Source: Holophagae bacterium (GTDB taxonomy: Bacteria > Acidobacteriota > Holophagae > Acanthopleuribacterales > Acanthopleuribacteraceae). From it: 64,000 bases of DNA. Shown one piece after another: positions 17,351 to 26,120 of the stretch. How positions within the stretch are numbered: the first letter of the stretch is position 1; each line of letters opens with the position of its first letter. The translations under genes were made by a program, and so were the position numbers. The DNA is taken from contig JAJCXM010000034.1 of the NCBI GenBank assembly GCA_029263455.1, forward strand, positions 62,001-126,000. The letters run 5' to 3'. The notes beneath the pieces were generated by a model, which saw nothing but the letters and a program-made list of their open reading frames with translations, searched no databases and was not told the DNA's origin.

Positions 17351-19723
17351 TCACTTTTGAGGTTTTGAGATTTGTCCAGTCTGCTCGATGATTTTCGATC
17401 CGACTTCCTGAGCTTTCATGCGTTCTTCATGTTCCAAGGTTTCAGCATGCGCCAATACGGACTTGAACATCACGCGCGCTTCATCATATCGTTCCTGATC
17501 TAATAGAAACTCAGCATATATTAATTGAATTAGGGTCGTTTCATGGTGGCCCAAATCTAGTGTTCGAATCGCCTTTTTCTCACAAGCAATCAGAAGCTTC
17601 TCAGCGGCTTCGATTTGACCGTTTGCCGATAGTGATTCTGCCAAATAGGCTTCCGAGCGGACCACATGAGGGTGATCTTCACCCAATAAGCGCGTGCGAG
17701 CGGCGAGATTCGATTGATGCAAATCAACGGATTCTTGTACCCGCCCCAATTTCAAAAGAGTCTTAGCCTTTAATTCAGCTGAGATAAAGGTTTCTGGATG
17801 TTCTCCCAGGGTCACTTGTTGGCGTTGTAAGGTGTCTTCGATTATTTCAAGTGACTGTTCCCACTCCTTCATTCCAAAGAGAATGACCGCAAGGTTACTT
17901 TCTGAATTTAATGTATTCGGATGATCTGGCCCAAGGATGCGTTGTAATTTCTGCCAGCCATCTCGTTGCAAGGCAACGGCTTCATCGTGACGGCCAATAC
18001 GTGATAAGAACAAGCTGAGACTGTTGGTTGAAACAAGTGTGTGTGGGTGTTCCAAACCTAATATTTCCTGCCTTACCTTGAGGTTTTCGCGATACAGCGA
18101 TTCGGCCTCTTGTAGTTGACCCAAGCGGTCCAGGACTTTGGCCAAATTATAGAGCGTCCACTGAGTACGTGGATCACGGGCACCATGCAACGCCTTTTGG
18201 TCGACTAAAACGCTACGATGAATCTTTTCTGAGGCGTCGTATTTACCCTGCTTGTAATACACGCGACCTAAAGCATTACGTGTCTCAAGCGTCGTATGGT
18301 GTTGTTTGCCCAATAACATGTCCTGAAAAAGCAGGGCTTGACTAAGTTGTTCCTGAGCCTGGTCGTACATGCCAAGTTCGAGAAACGTCCAACCGATCGT
18401 TTGCCTAATGGAGGCAGCGATTTCTGGTTGATCGGCTAAATCTTGGCTAACGGCCAAGGAGGCGTTCTCGAGAAGCTCAGCCACCTTCATTTTTCGGCCA
18501 TCTTTGTAGGGATCGGCAGACGCAAGCACACGTCGTAGATAGTCAACGGTTGCGTTTGCTTTTGATTCTGAAACCTCGGCCGCGTTTTTTGCTTTGATCG
18601 CTCTAACCATTCCTGTTGAGGTTCCGATAACGCCGGCAACTAGAGTCAATAAGAACAAGAGGCTCGTCGTGGCCAGCATCTTGTTGCGCTTAATGAACTT
18701 ACGCAGCCGATAACGCCGCGAAGGGGGTCCCGCTAAAACAGGCTCGTGGGCCAAATAGCGTTCGATGTCCTCGACAAATTGATTAACCGATTGATAGCGC
18801 TGATCGCGATCTTTCTCCAACGCTCGCATGATCACCCAATCCAACTCACCTCGTAAGCGTTTGCGGAACGTCGAAACTTGCGTCCCGCGTTTGTCTGCCA
18901 GCTCATCAATATTATCCAATTCAGCCAATCGTACGCTGGGTGGGGGTGCCACTTCATTGACAATGACATGAAAAATCCGAGCGCGGCTCACATTATTCAG
19001 GTCAAAAGGGTAATCGCCAACGAGTAACATGTACAACAGCACGCCTAACGAATAAACGTCAGAGCGAATATCGATATCGGCAACCGCACCTTCCACTTGT
19101 TCGGGGCACATGAAAAGCGGTGTGCCCACGGTCCAGCCAAATTCCGTCAGGTGCACTTTCGTTTCCTGATCCTCGAGCTGTTTTGCCATGCCGAAATCAA
19201 TGATTTTAGGCACAGGATTACCTGCGTCGTCTTCAGTTACCATCACATTTGATGGTTTGATGTCGCGGTGGATGATGCCCTTCTGGTGAGCGTGGTGCAT
19301 GCCGCGACACACATCAAGAAAGACTTTGAGCCGGTCATCAATACTCAATCGATGTGAATCGCAATACTCGTCGATGGGTTCGCCCTTTAGCAACTCCATG
19401 ACAAAGTAAGGCATAGCATGACGTGTGGTGCCAGCATCGTGGACCACGGCTATGTTGGGGTGGTTAAGTGATGCGAGTGCTTGGCGTTCTACTTGGAATC
19501 GAGCTAAAAAATGCTCGCTATCCATCCCAAAACGAACAACTTTTAGTGCGACCTCGCGTTTTACTGGCGCTATCTGCTCTGCGCGATAGACCGTTCCCAT
19601 GCCGCCTTGTCCCAAAATTCCCAATATACGGTATGGACCGATTGAATCCCCTCCAACCGAAGGCAAAGTATCTTCTGAAGGCAGACCTGATTTTGGTTTG
19701 TTTGGATCGTTAGGATCGTTCAC
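17351..19723 (-). CDS. Transmembrane Ser/Thr protein kinase with TPR repeats
   Basis: A 790-residue membrane-anchored kinase. The N-terminal kinase domain (about residues 30-310) has GILGQGGMGTVY (P-loop), VALKVV (ATP Lys), IIHRDIKPSNVM near residue 149 (catalytic Asp) and KIIDFGMAK. A single membrane helix lies near residues 346-366. The outer part has about seven kinesin-light-chain-type TPRs of roughly 42 residues, each marked by LG-x-x-HP-x-TL-x-S-x-x-x-LA. I start at GTG 19723: GGGAG is 8 nt upstream and the longer frame (to 19810) would run into the L31 terminator. It probably senses a protein ligand through the TPRs and phosphorylates cytoplasmic targets. A related kinase lies at 58307-60766. 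Confidence 0.9.
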   Translation of the reverse strand: MNDPNDPNKPKSGLPSEDTLPSVGGDSIGPYRILGILGQGGMGTVYRAEQIAPVKREVALKVVRFGMDSEHFLARFQVERQALASLNHPNIAVVHDAGTTRHAMPYFVMELLKGEPIDEYCDSHRLSIDDRLKVFLDVCRGMHHAHQKGIIHRDIKPSNVMVTEDDAGNPVPKIIDFGMAKQLEDQETKVHLTEFGWTVGTPLFMCPEQVEGAVADIDIRSDVYSLGVLLYMLLVGDYPFDLNNVSRARIFHVIVNEVAPPPSVRLAELDNIDELADKRGTQVSTFRKRLRGELDWVIMRALEKDRDQRYQSVNQFVEDIERYLAHEPVLAGPPSRRYRLRKFIKRNKMLATTSLLFLLTLVAGVIGTSTGMVRAIKAKNAAEVSESKANATVDYLRRVLASADPYKDGRKMKVAELLENASLAVSQDLADQPEIAASIRQTIGWTFLELGMYDQAQEQLSQALLFQDMLLGKQHHTTLETRNALGRVYYKQGKYDASEKIHRSVLVDQKALHGARDPRTQWTLYNLAKVLDRLGQLQEAESLYRENLKVRQEILGLEHPHTLVSTNSLSLFLSRIGRHDEAVALQRDGWQKLQRILGPDHPNTLNSESNLAVILFGMKEWEQSLEIIEDTLQRQQVTLGEHPETFISAELKAKTLLKLGRVQESVDLHQSNLAARTRLLGEDHPHVVRSEAYLAESLSANGQIEAAEKLLIACEKKAIRTLDLGHHETTLIQLIYAEFLLDQERYDEARVMFKSVLAHAETLEHEERMKAQEVGSKIIEQTGQISKPQK

Positions 19724-19782
19724 CACAACGGCTCCCAAAAGGTGCGGTTGCACATATTCTAATTCAATCCAGTCCCAAAACG

Positions 19783-19808
19783 AAAAAAGGGGTGGAAAAA
19801 TCCACCCC
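19783..19808 (-). terminator. Intrinsic terminator of rpmE2
   Basis: Read on the minus strand: GGGGTGGA, loop TTTT, TCCACCCC, then six T. A perfect 8-bp GC-rich stem with a T-run, 29 nt beyond the L31 stop. It separates rpmE2 from the kinase gene, which therefore needs its own promoter in 19724-19782. Confidence 0.9.
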
Positions 19809-19836
19809 AAAATACGTCTTAACGTATGGTAATAGT

Positions 19837-20079
19837 TTAGCTGCGGCCGTATTTACGCTGGAAGCGCTCGATACGCCCTTCGGTGTCAACGAGTTTCTGC
19901 TGACCAGTCCAGAAGGGATGACTGTCTGCCGTTATCTCGAGACGAACCTCGAAATGGTCCACGCCATCCACCTCTCGAACTTTGTCCGATGTCATGGTGG
20001 AATAAGTGAAAAATTCTTTACCGGTGCTGGTGTCTACAAAAACCACCGCATTTAGTTTTGGATGTATTCCGGATCTCAT
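19837..20079 (-). CDS. rpmE2: Ribosomal protein L31 type B
   Basis: An 80-residue 50S subunit protein. It begins [20 protein letters not shown] and has the family's [21 protein letters not shown] segment. There are no cysteines, so it is the zinc-free (C-minus, type B) form that often replaces the zinc form under zinc limitation. Monocistronic, with a terminator right after. Its upstream region holds the MITE at 20202-20349. Confidence 0.96.
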   Translation of the reverse strand: MRSGIHPKLNAVVFVDTSTGKEFFTYSTMTSDKVREVDGVDHFEVRLEITADSHPFWTGQQKLVDTEGRIERFQRKYGRS

Positions 20080-20201
20080 ATTGTTACTGGCCCTCCGCCT
20101 TGCTCAATTCGCACGAAGCGAAAGTATGACACATCTAGTCGCTTTTTGTCATCGGTTTTTTGCACAAAATTCATGAATTGACCGGTGCCATAGCCAATCT
20201 A

Positions 20202-20349
20202 GAGACTGTCGCATAAGTCGCTTCAAGGCCCAAGAATGTGAGTTTGGCTTCTAGCCAGAGGTTATAATCCGTTTGTACTCAGTTAAATACAGTAAATGTT
20301 GGTCGTTCTAACCGCTCCGTCGAATTATTAGGACTTATGAGACAGCCTC
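20202..20349. mobile_element. 148-bp MITE with 18-bp inverted ends and 6-bp target duplication
   Basis: Ends GAGACTGTCGCATAAGTC (20202-20219) and, inverted, GAGGCTGTCTCATAAGTC (20332-20349) match at 16 of 18 positions. Directly outside, AATCTA occurs at 20196-20201 and again at 20350-20355, a 6-bp target-site duplication. The interior has no open frame. This is a non-autonomous transposable element, placed between the start of rpmE2 and the serine-hydrolase-like gene. The matching transposase is not in the window. I cannot assign the IS family with certainty. Confidence 0.82.
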
Positions 20350-20498
20350 AATCTAGCATATAGAAACAGCGAAAACCCTGTCTGAGAATCGTCGATTGCT
20401 TGGTTTCCCATATTCCCTCATTGAACGAGTGAAAGGCAAAAGAGGCATGACGCAACGAAAAAGCCGGTTACAGGTTAGAATGAAAGCTTGGAGGCTAT

Positions 20499-21443
20499 GT
20501 GAAAAGGATATCGATTGCCTTGTTTTATACCCTATTCGTTTTGGGGCTTATTGGCGGAATCTATGGTTTCTTTCGCGCCCCGTTACCCATTGATCCAGTT
20601 GCAAAAGTGGAACAACTACTGGTAGATGCGCAAAAGTATGAGTTCAGGGTTTCTCGTTTCGAGCGTGAAATTTACGCTTCACCACCCCAATTTGAAGCCT
20701 TACTTGCGGGACGTGTAAGCGACAGTTGGATTTGTCTATTAGCCATGCAATGTGTGGCCGATAAGATGTTGACGCTTGACGACTCATTGAGCCTTTATTT
20801 TGATGAATTTGGTGAGCAGGACGCGGTCATAAAGATTCGACATCTTATGAACCATACATCTGGCATCACACCCAACGCCGCCTTTGCAGCGCCTACCCTT
20901 TTTGATGCCGCCTTTAGACCGCTAGCCTTCGATCCTGGCTCTGAGGTTCTCAATTGCTCCACCAATATCGAGTTGTTAATCGCTGTTATTGAAAAGGTTA
21001 GCCATGAACCAATTAGTCGTCGTATCGAAAGAGATCTCTTTGAACCCTTATCAATGACCGCAACACGTTGGCAAGACGATGGCACTTGCACGACGTCCAT
21101 TGATGACTTAGCAAAGTGGACGGCTTCAATGAACTCAAACCGCGTCCTTCCTCTTCGAGCCATGCTTGAGTTGTTAACGCCTCCCAAGCTCGTTTCGACT
21201 GGCTACGGTGATTACGCTGGCGGGTGGCTAATTGAGGAGGCGCAGGGGTTGAGGTGCGAATTAGCGATTAGTCGGGCCTCTGATCAGCAGATCGCTTTGA
21301 TTCGGTTCCCGGAAAAAACATGGACCGCCGTTTTGGTGGTTCAAGGTTCGCAAATAGACATAACGCAACTGGGCCTTGATGTGGGGCTTGCCTATCTAGA
21401 ACGAGAAGTTCGAGGCGCATCCAGACTAAAGCGGAAGGACTAA
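20499..21443 (+). CDS. Beta-lactamase-fold protein lacking catalytic residues
   Basis: A 314-residue protein with an N-terminal membrane anchor or signal (residues 6-24), then a serine beta-lactamase/PBP4*-like domain (IRHLMNHTSGI, DPGSEVLNCST, EPLSMTATRW). The nucleophile motif SxxK should stand where GRVSDSW is read: the Ser is Arg and the Lys is Asp. The YxN motif is replaced by CST. So this is a probable pseudoenzyme: fold retained, hydrolysis unlikely. GTG start with GGAGG 4 nt before. The stop lies 2 nt before the pgi ATG, so the two are cotranscribed. Possible role: binding a peptidoglycan-like ligand. Confidence 0.78.
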   Translation: MKRISIALFYTLFVLGLIGGIYGFFRAPLPIDPVAKVEQLLVDAQKYEFRVSRFEREIYASPPQFEALLAGRVSDSWICLLAMQCVADKMLTLDDSLSLYFDEFGEQDAVIKIRHLMNHTSGITPNAAFAAPTLFDAAFRPLAFDPGSEVLNCSTNIELLIAVIEKVSHEPISRRIERDLFEPLSMTATRWQDDGTCTTSIDDLAKWTASMNSNRVLPLRAMLELLTPPKLVSTGYGDYAGGWLIEEAQGLRCELAISRASDQQIALIRFPEKTWTAVLVVQGSQIDITQLGLDVGLAYLEREVRGASRLKRKD

Positions 21444-21445
21444 TC

Positions 21446-23008
21446 ATGAGCCACACGAGAGATCTAGATCAAACCCAGAGTCATAAGACATTACTTGAGC
21501 TTGCACGAAATCCCTTTGCGCTCAACAAAGCAGATTCCCTAACCAAGCAGCGTTTGTCTTCGCTTATCTGCCAAACAGATTTACTTGCATTGCACTATGC
21601 TTTTGAACATGTAAATGAGCCGCTATTGCAGGCATTTCAAGAGCTTACTGATGAGCTTAAATTGGACGAGCAATATCAAGCAATGAGCCATGGCGAGGCG
21701 ATTAATCAAGTACAAGGGTGGACTGACGATCCGGTCGCGGTTCTGCATCAACTGACACGCGGTTTCCCCGAGGATCAGTCTGTACTAAAAAAAGAACGCG
21801 CATTGATTGAAGGTGAAAAACGGCGAATGAAACAGTTCCTTGCTGATCATCCCCAATTCACCACCATGATTCAGATTGGCATTGGTGGTTCTGAATTGGG
21901 ACCCAAAGCCATGTTTCGCGCACTGAGCGCATATAAACAGCCCAACCGTGACCTGCGATTCTTGTCTAATGTCGATCCCGATCACGCGATTGATGTATTA
22001 CAAGGCATTGATTGGCGTCATACGCTGGTCGCTGTGGTTTCAAAGAGCGGGTCGACCCTTGAAACAAAAACGAATGAAGCATGGGTGCGAGCCCAACTGG
22101 AAACGGCAGGCTGCAACACCCGCGAGCACATTGTCTCAATCACAACACCGGCCAGTCTACTCGACGACAACAATAAATACTTGACGTCTTTTTATATGTT
22201 GCCATCAGTTGGTGGCAGGTTTAGTAGCAGTTCGGCGGTTGGTGAGTTGGCGCTCAGGTTTGCGCTTGGAAACGATGTGGTGGACGACTTTATGGCAGGT
22301 GCAAAGGCCATGGATATACAGTGCCGGCTGACCGACGTGCGCCGTAATCCAGCATTGCTCGCAGCCTTACTCAATATTTGGAATCACGTTTATCTGGGTA
22401 TCAATAACCTTGCGATCCTGCCCTACACACAGGCGCTTGATGATTTTGTACTGCACTTGCAGCAGTGTGTGATGGAGAGCAACGGCAAATCAATTAACCG
22501 GGTAGGAAAAAAGTTAGGGTATTCAACTTCCGCGATCCTATGGGGTTCTCCCGGAACCAATAGTCAACACTCTTATTTCCAGCAGTTACATCAAGGTACA
22601 ACACGCACGTCGACCTGTTTTGTAGGATTCAAAAACCCGCAAAATGAACGGGCGTCAAACGCTGCGCACGTGGCCTTGAACAATAATTTGATTGCGCAAA
22701 TGGTGGCACTGGCTTGCGGCCGCAAGAGCGACAATCCAAATCATAACTTTGATGGTAATCGCCCTTCGCGTTTGATTATGGCCGATAGACTGGACGGTAG
22801 GACTGTGGGTGCCTTGCTGTCGTTATTCGAAAACCAAATCGCATACGAAGGATTTATTCTTAACCTCAACTCCTTTGACCAAGAGGGCGTTCAACTGGGT
22901 AAGAAACTCGCGCAAGCCCTTGAACCCAATCAGGATGCATTGCGCGCGCAGCTTGGACCTCTACAAGATGTTCTCTTAGACGCCAAACACGTATTTTTAG
23001 GTGACTAG
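21446..23008 (+). CDS. pgi: Glucose-6-phosphate isomerase
   Basis: A 520-residue cytoplasmic enzyme interconverting glucose 6-phosphate and fructose 6-phosphate in glycolysis and gluconeogenesis. QIGIGGSELGPKAM, VSKSGSTLETKTNEAW, MLPSVGGRFSSSSAVG and YFQQLHQGT are recognisable PGI motifs, though GRFSSSSAVG departs from the usual GGRYSLWSAIG, so it belongs to a divergent branch. Length is normal. Encoded 2 nt after the beta-lactamase-fold gene; its end overlaps the converging small membrane-protein gene by 4 nt. Confidence 0.95.
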   Translation: MSHTRDLDQTQSHKTLLELARNPFALNKADSLTKQRLSSLICQTDLLALHYAFEHVNEPLLQAFQELTDELKLDEQYQAMSHGEAINQVQGWTDDPVAVLHQLTRGFPEDQSVLKKERALIEGEKRRMKQFLADHPQFTTMIQIGIGGSELGPKAMFRALSAYKQPNRDLRFLSNVDPDHAIDVLQGIDWRHTLVAVVSKSGSTLETKTNEAWVRAQLETAGCNTREHIVSITTPASLLDDNNKYLTSFYMLPSVGGRFSSSSAVGELALRFALGNDVVDDFMAGAKAMDIQCRLTDVRRNPALLAALLNIWNHVYLGINNLAILPYTQALDDFVLHLQQCVMESNGKSINRVGKKLGYSTSAILWGSPGTNSQHSYFQQLHQGTTRTSTCFVGFKNPQNERASNAAHVALNNNLIAQMVALACGRKSDNPNHNFDGNRPSRLIMADRLDGRTVGALLSLFENQIAYEGFILNLNSFDQEGVQLGKKLAQALEPNQDALRAQLGPLQDVLLDAKHVFLGD

Positions 23009-23430
23009 CCCAATATGAGCTGCTTCAGCCAAGCCCAGCCTTGGCCTAGCCCCACACCTAGAGCAATCAAAACACTAAAACCAAGCAAACACAGAAGGAC
23101 ACAACTTAGTGTTTCTTTGCGCAAGCCAGCACGCTCATTCTGAAACGTGATTTGGCTCAATTGCGTGAGCCGCTCTACTTCTCTTGCCGACTCCTCTGCA
23201 GTCAGCTGGTTTTTGGCCGGGGTTGCGTCTGAAAGCAATGCTCTGTTTTGATCTTCCTCGGATGACTGATATCCCTTGCTTGCTTGCAATTTAGATGGCA
23301 AGTTAGCCAAAAGTTCTTCGCGTTCTGCAACATCCAAGGAGGCCAACACTTCGGTCAAGAATTCGATTCGTTGATCGCTGGGGATGGCTTGGAACATGCT
23401 GTGGATAAGTTGTTTACTGTCACCAGTCAT
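23005..23430 (-). CDS. C-terminally anchored small membrane protein
   Basis: A 141-residue protein with a soluble acidic N-terminal part (SLDVAEREELLANLPSKLQ, AEESAREVERLTQLSQ, probably helical) and one membrane helix near residues 108-130 (TLSCVLLCLLGFSVLIALGVGLG). I do not recognise it. It is the last gene of the pseudopilin-like operon, 10 nt after the preceding stop; a GTG at 23466 would overlap that gene. Position suggests an accessory for the pseudopilin assembly. Confidence 0.55.
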   Translation of the reverse strand: MTGDSKQLIHSMFQAIPSDQRIEFLTEVLASLDVAEREELLANLPSKLQASKGYQSSEEDQNRALLSDATPAKNQLTAEESAREVERLTQLSQITFQNERAGLRKETLSCVLLCLLGFSVLIALGVGLGQGWAWLKQLILG

Positions 23431-23440
23431 GGCGAAAATA

Positions 23441-23770
23441 CTACCATGTCTCGATGCCGGAATCACGAATGATCAAACATCCTTGTGAATAGACGATGCA
23501 GACGATTTGACAGCTGTCTGCGTTTTCAACGTCAACCTCCCATTCAATCACCGAGACTTCGGTATCCATGGTTAGTTCGATGGTCGGCTGCACGTCAAAC
23601 CATCCGTCTGTCCGTTTATTCAAATCAAGCACCGCAGGTTGAAATGATCGGGTGCTTTTGGTTAATGACAATACAAAAGCGCGCTGAGCCAGTACTAATT
23701 GAAAGAGAATTGCCATGCACAAAAGTGCCATTAGACTGACATACGCCCTATTACCATTCGATGAAGACAT
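23441..23770 (-). CDS. Small secreted or pilin-like protein, third gene of operon
   Basis: A 109-residue protein, ATG at 23770 with GAGGAGG 6 nt upstream, overlapping the preceding gene by 20 nt. A hydrophobic helix at residues 10-28 (YVSLMALLCMAILFQLVLA), then a beta-rich 75-residue outer domain (VEIEWEVDVE-like strands, two Cys). It lacks a clear prepilin peptidase site, but TadE/PilX-like N-terminal anchors look the same. Best read as a minor pilin-complex component. Confidence 0.6.
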   Translation of the reverse strand: MSSSNGNRAYVSLMALLCMAILFQLVLAQRAFVLSLTKSTRSFQPAVLDLNKRTDGWFDVQPTIELTMDTEVSVIEWEVDVENADSCQIVCIVYSQGCLIIRDSGIETW

Positions 23771-24569
23771 CTCGACCCTCCTCGTCATAAATCAAACGCA
23801 ATACATTGCCGTTAGCAGATGGATAGCTCTCAAACTTCTTTAAGTGCAAATAGGAGCTGCTTGTCCTGCCACCTGTCCAGCCATCCTCAGTCATGGATAT
23901 AGGCCGCAGATTCAAGCGCCCTTCCCTTTGTTTGTCGCTGGCCACGGCCATGTGGCGAAGTTTTAGGGTGGCCATGTGGACCACGTGGGCTGCATCCCAA
24001 TCCAGCTCGTCTGCGAGCAGCCAGGGATGATCCTCCCCCTCACGCAAAAATACTTGCGTTGCCTCCACGTGATCCACAAGCAGCGGCATATGCCGCAAGC
24101 CATCGGAGACGAACAAAACGCTCATAGCTCCGATTTCTGGTCCTGGCCCAGCTTGTGATGATTCATCCAATGAGCTGAGTTCGAGCCAAGAAGGCATGTG
24201 GTGATCTGATATTTTGTAAACGTCGGGCGAACGTTCCTCGTGTGTCAGGTTCCAAAAAGTAATGCAAAGCCCATCAGTATGATCGAGGGTGCAGGAACGT
24301 GAAATATCGACTGCGGGCGTGGGACGGTGGTCTAGCTCGCAAGTTGCCGCGTTTGTACGCGGAAACTCTGTCCAAAAATCGGGCTCTAACTCAAGAAGAT
24401 GATCAAGAATTTGCTCTTTTGCCATTTGCAAGTTGCCATGAATAGCCACGTCTTGCCGCATCTGAATGTAACTTCCAGTAATCGCTTGGCAGAGACCGAT
24501 TAGACCGCCTAGCACAATGGTCCCGATGGCAAAAGCCATGATTACCTCCATTAATGTTTGGCCCCTCAC
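23751..24569 (-). CDS. Minor pseudopilin-like protein (PilW/GspJ-like)
   Basis: A 272-residue protein. RGQTLMEVIMAFAIGTIVLGG is a type IV prepilin N-terminus: Gly at the cleavage site, Glu at position +5, then a 20-residue hydrophobic helix. The long outer domain, with Cys pairs and AxxxLKLRHMAV-type strands, fits PilW/GspJ-class minor pilins. GTG start at 24569 overlaps the previous stop (GTGA), so translation is coupled. It would sit at the tip of a pilus or pseudopilus and needs PilD-type processing from elsewhere in the genome. Confidence 0.72.
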   Translation of the reverse strand: MRGQTLMEVIMAFAIGTIVLGGLIGLCQAITGSYIQMRQDVAIHGNLQMAKEQILDHLLELEPDFWTEFPRTNAATCELDHRPTPAVDISRSCTLDHTDGLCITFWNLTHEERSPDVYKISDHHMPSWLELSSLDESSQAGPGPEIGAMSVLFVSDGLRHMPLLVDHVEATQVFLREGEDHPWLLADELDWDAAHVVHMATLKLRHMAVASDKQREGRLNLRPISMTEDGWTGGRTSSSYLHLKKFESYPSANGNVLRLIYDEEGRDVFIEW

Positions 24570-24916
24570 AGCTCATGACTCCAGAACCGACGAACGATCA
24601 TGGCTACTGATTGCGAGTTTTCGGCATCAATGATCGAGCACCTGAATTCGACAACTGGGCCTAGTTGTTGTGACTCGATGTCTAGCCTAAATGCTGCGTT
24701 TTGGTCACTTGGTCGACCATGTTCGTCGTAATGGCGTGTACTGGCTTCAGCCAATCGATACTTAGGTTGTGTGAGCAGCGATGTTTCAATATTCCAAACC
24801 GCGCACTGCCTGCGATAACTCGTAAACCCCTTTTGGGCATATATGCAAACGGACGTACATGCAACGACAGCCAAGGAAACCAAAACCATTGCGAACAGTG
24901 AATCTAATAAGGTCAT
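24566..24916 (-). CDS. Minor pseudopilin-like protein (PilV/GspI-like)
   Basis: A 116-residue protein. TLLDSLFAMVLVSLAVVACTSV resembles a class III-like prepilin start (TLLE-S-x-x-AM), with Asp replacing the usual Glu and no leader before it; the size and single outer domain fit GspI/PilV. ATG at 24916 has GGGAGG 7-8 nt upstream. First gene of the four-gene operon ending at 23005. The missing leader Gly is an oddity: processing by a prepilin peptidase may not occur. Confidence 0.65.
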   Translation of the reverse strand: MTLLDSLFAMVLVSLAVVACTSVCIYAQKGFTSYRRQCAVWNIETSLLTQPKYRLAEASTRHYDEHGRPSDQNAAFRLDIESQQLGPVVEFRCSIIDAENSQSVAMIVRRFWSHEL

Positions 24917-24926
24917 TTGACACCTC

Positions 24927-24947
24927 CCATGCCTCCTAAAGGCATGG
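24927..24947 (-). promoter_or_regulatory. Hairpin touching the ribosome-binding site of the pseudopilin operon
   Basis: On the minus strand CCATGCC-TTTAGGA-GGCATGG forms a perfect 7-bp stem. The last two G of the stem belong to the GGGAGG ribosome-binding site of the gene at 24916, so folding could reduce translation. A regulatory role is inference. Confidence 0.3.
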
Positions 24948-25115
24948 TTTGTGCCATTGAGTCACTAAAGCAACATCCGTAAAGTGCTGATTTACAGGGT
25001 GTTATCAGCTAATCCGGAATCTCATCTCTTGTCGGTGTCCAAGAAAGTTGACGGCAACAGTTGAATAAGATTGGTTAGATGGGTTGTTTTTCCAGAGGCA
25101 TTGCAGGCTACGTGA

Positions 25116-25640
25116 CTAGAGTTTGAGCACGCCTATGTAAGGAAGTTGCCGATAATGCTCGTCAAAATCGAGACCATAGCCGACCACAAAATGATCTTCA
25201 ATCACGAATCCCGTGTAGTCGATATCGATGGAAATCACGCGGCGGCTGGGTTTGTCCAATAGTGAACAAACTTTAAGAGTTTTTGGCTTCCTGAACCGTA
25301 ACAGGTCGAGCGTCTTGGCAAGGGTGCGACCTGTGTCGACGATATCTTCAACCACCAACACGTCCATTCCAGAAATATCGCGATCCAAATCTTGCAGGAT
25401 CTTAACGCTGCCAGACGATTCCATGGCTTGGCCGTAGCTGGAAGCCCTCATAACTTCGAGCGTAATTGGCATGTTGAGACGACGAATGAGATCACTCATG
25501 AAAATCATGGAACCTTTAAGAAGGCAGACAGCCAGGATCTGGCCACCGTCATAGTCGTCGTTGAGTTGCTTACCTAACTCATCGATGCGCGCGTGAATGG
25601 TTTCTTCCGACAGTAAAACTCGCTCAATGGTTCCTTGCAT
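25116..25640 (-). CDS. hpt: Hypoxanthine phosphoribosyltransferase
   Basis: A 174-residue purine-salvage enzyme that makes IMP or GMP from hypoxanthine or guanine and PRPP. The PRPP loop VLVVEDIVDTGRTLAKTL near residue 95 is definitive; LKGSMIFMSDLIRRL and FVVGYGLDFDEHYRQLPYIG are the other family blocks. Normal length. It follows the gene at 25650-26120 by 9 nt on the same strand, so these two form an operon. Confidence 0.95.
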   Translation of the reverse strand: MQGTIERVLLSEETIHARIDELGKQLNDDYDGGQILAVCLLKGSMIFMSDLIRRLNMPITLEVMRASSYGQAMESSGSVKILQDLDRDISGMDVLVVEDIVDTGRTLAKTLDLLRFRKPKTLKVCSLLDKPSRRVISIDIDYTGFVIEDHFVVGYGLDFDEHYRQLPYIGVLKL

Positions 25641-25649
25641 TGCGTCCCC

Positions 25650-26120
25650 TCAGAAGAATAGACATTGATCAGATGCTTGGGCAGCAAGCGGCAGGTCCAC
25701 ATCAGGTTTTCCACCCATCATAAAAATGAGTGGTTGCCATAGTTTGTCATCCATTTCGTACAAGGCATTTAGCCGGTGGCGATCGGAGGTTTGCCTCAGT
25801 AAGGTGACCAGTCCGGCGTGGTTAAGCACGGAAAGAAAGGCAAACATCGATTCAATAGGCACATCACTTGGCATATCAACTTTTTGGAACAGCACCATCA
25901 AGTACGGCATGCGCGTAACTAACGAGGCAATATCATCTTCGGGGATATCCATGGACAGAACTTCTAAGGAGCGAGCCAAATAGTGGGGATCCTGAATGCA
26001 GACCCATTGATACGATGAGGACTCAACGGAAAGGTAGCGATCCCATTCGACCAACGCCCGTGCCATCAGTCCTTCGATTGTGGTTTCCAGTTTCACAAAG
26101 GAAAGTTTCTTACTGGTCAT
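25650..26120 (-). CDS. Hypothetical protein in the hpt operon
   Basis: A 156-residue, mostly helical cytoplasmic protein (LARSLEVLSMDIPEDDIASL; FAFLSVLNHAGLVTLLRQTS). I do not recognise the family. The ATG at 26120 has GGGAG about 9 nt upstream; a GTG at 26141 is the alternative. Located directly ahead of hpt, divergent from the glycosyltransferase gene. Confidence 0.65.
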   Translation of the reverse strand: MTSKKLSFVKLETTIEGLMARALVEWDRYLSVESSSYQWVCIQDPHYLARSLEVLSMDIPEDDIASLVTRMPYLMVLFQKVDMPSDVPIESMFAFLSVLNHAGLVTLLRQTSDRHRLNALYEMDDKLWQPLIFMMGGKPDVDLPLAAQASDQCLFF

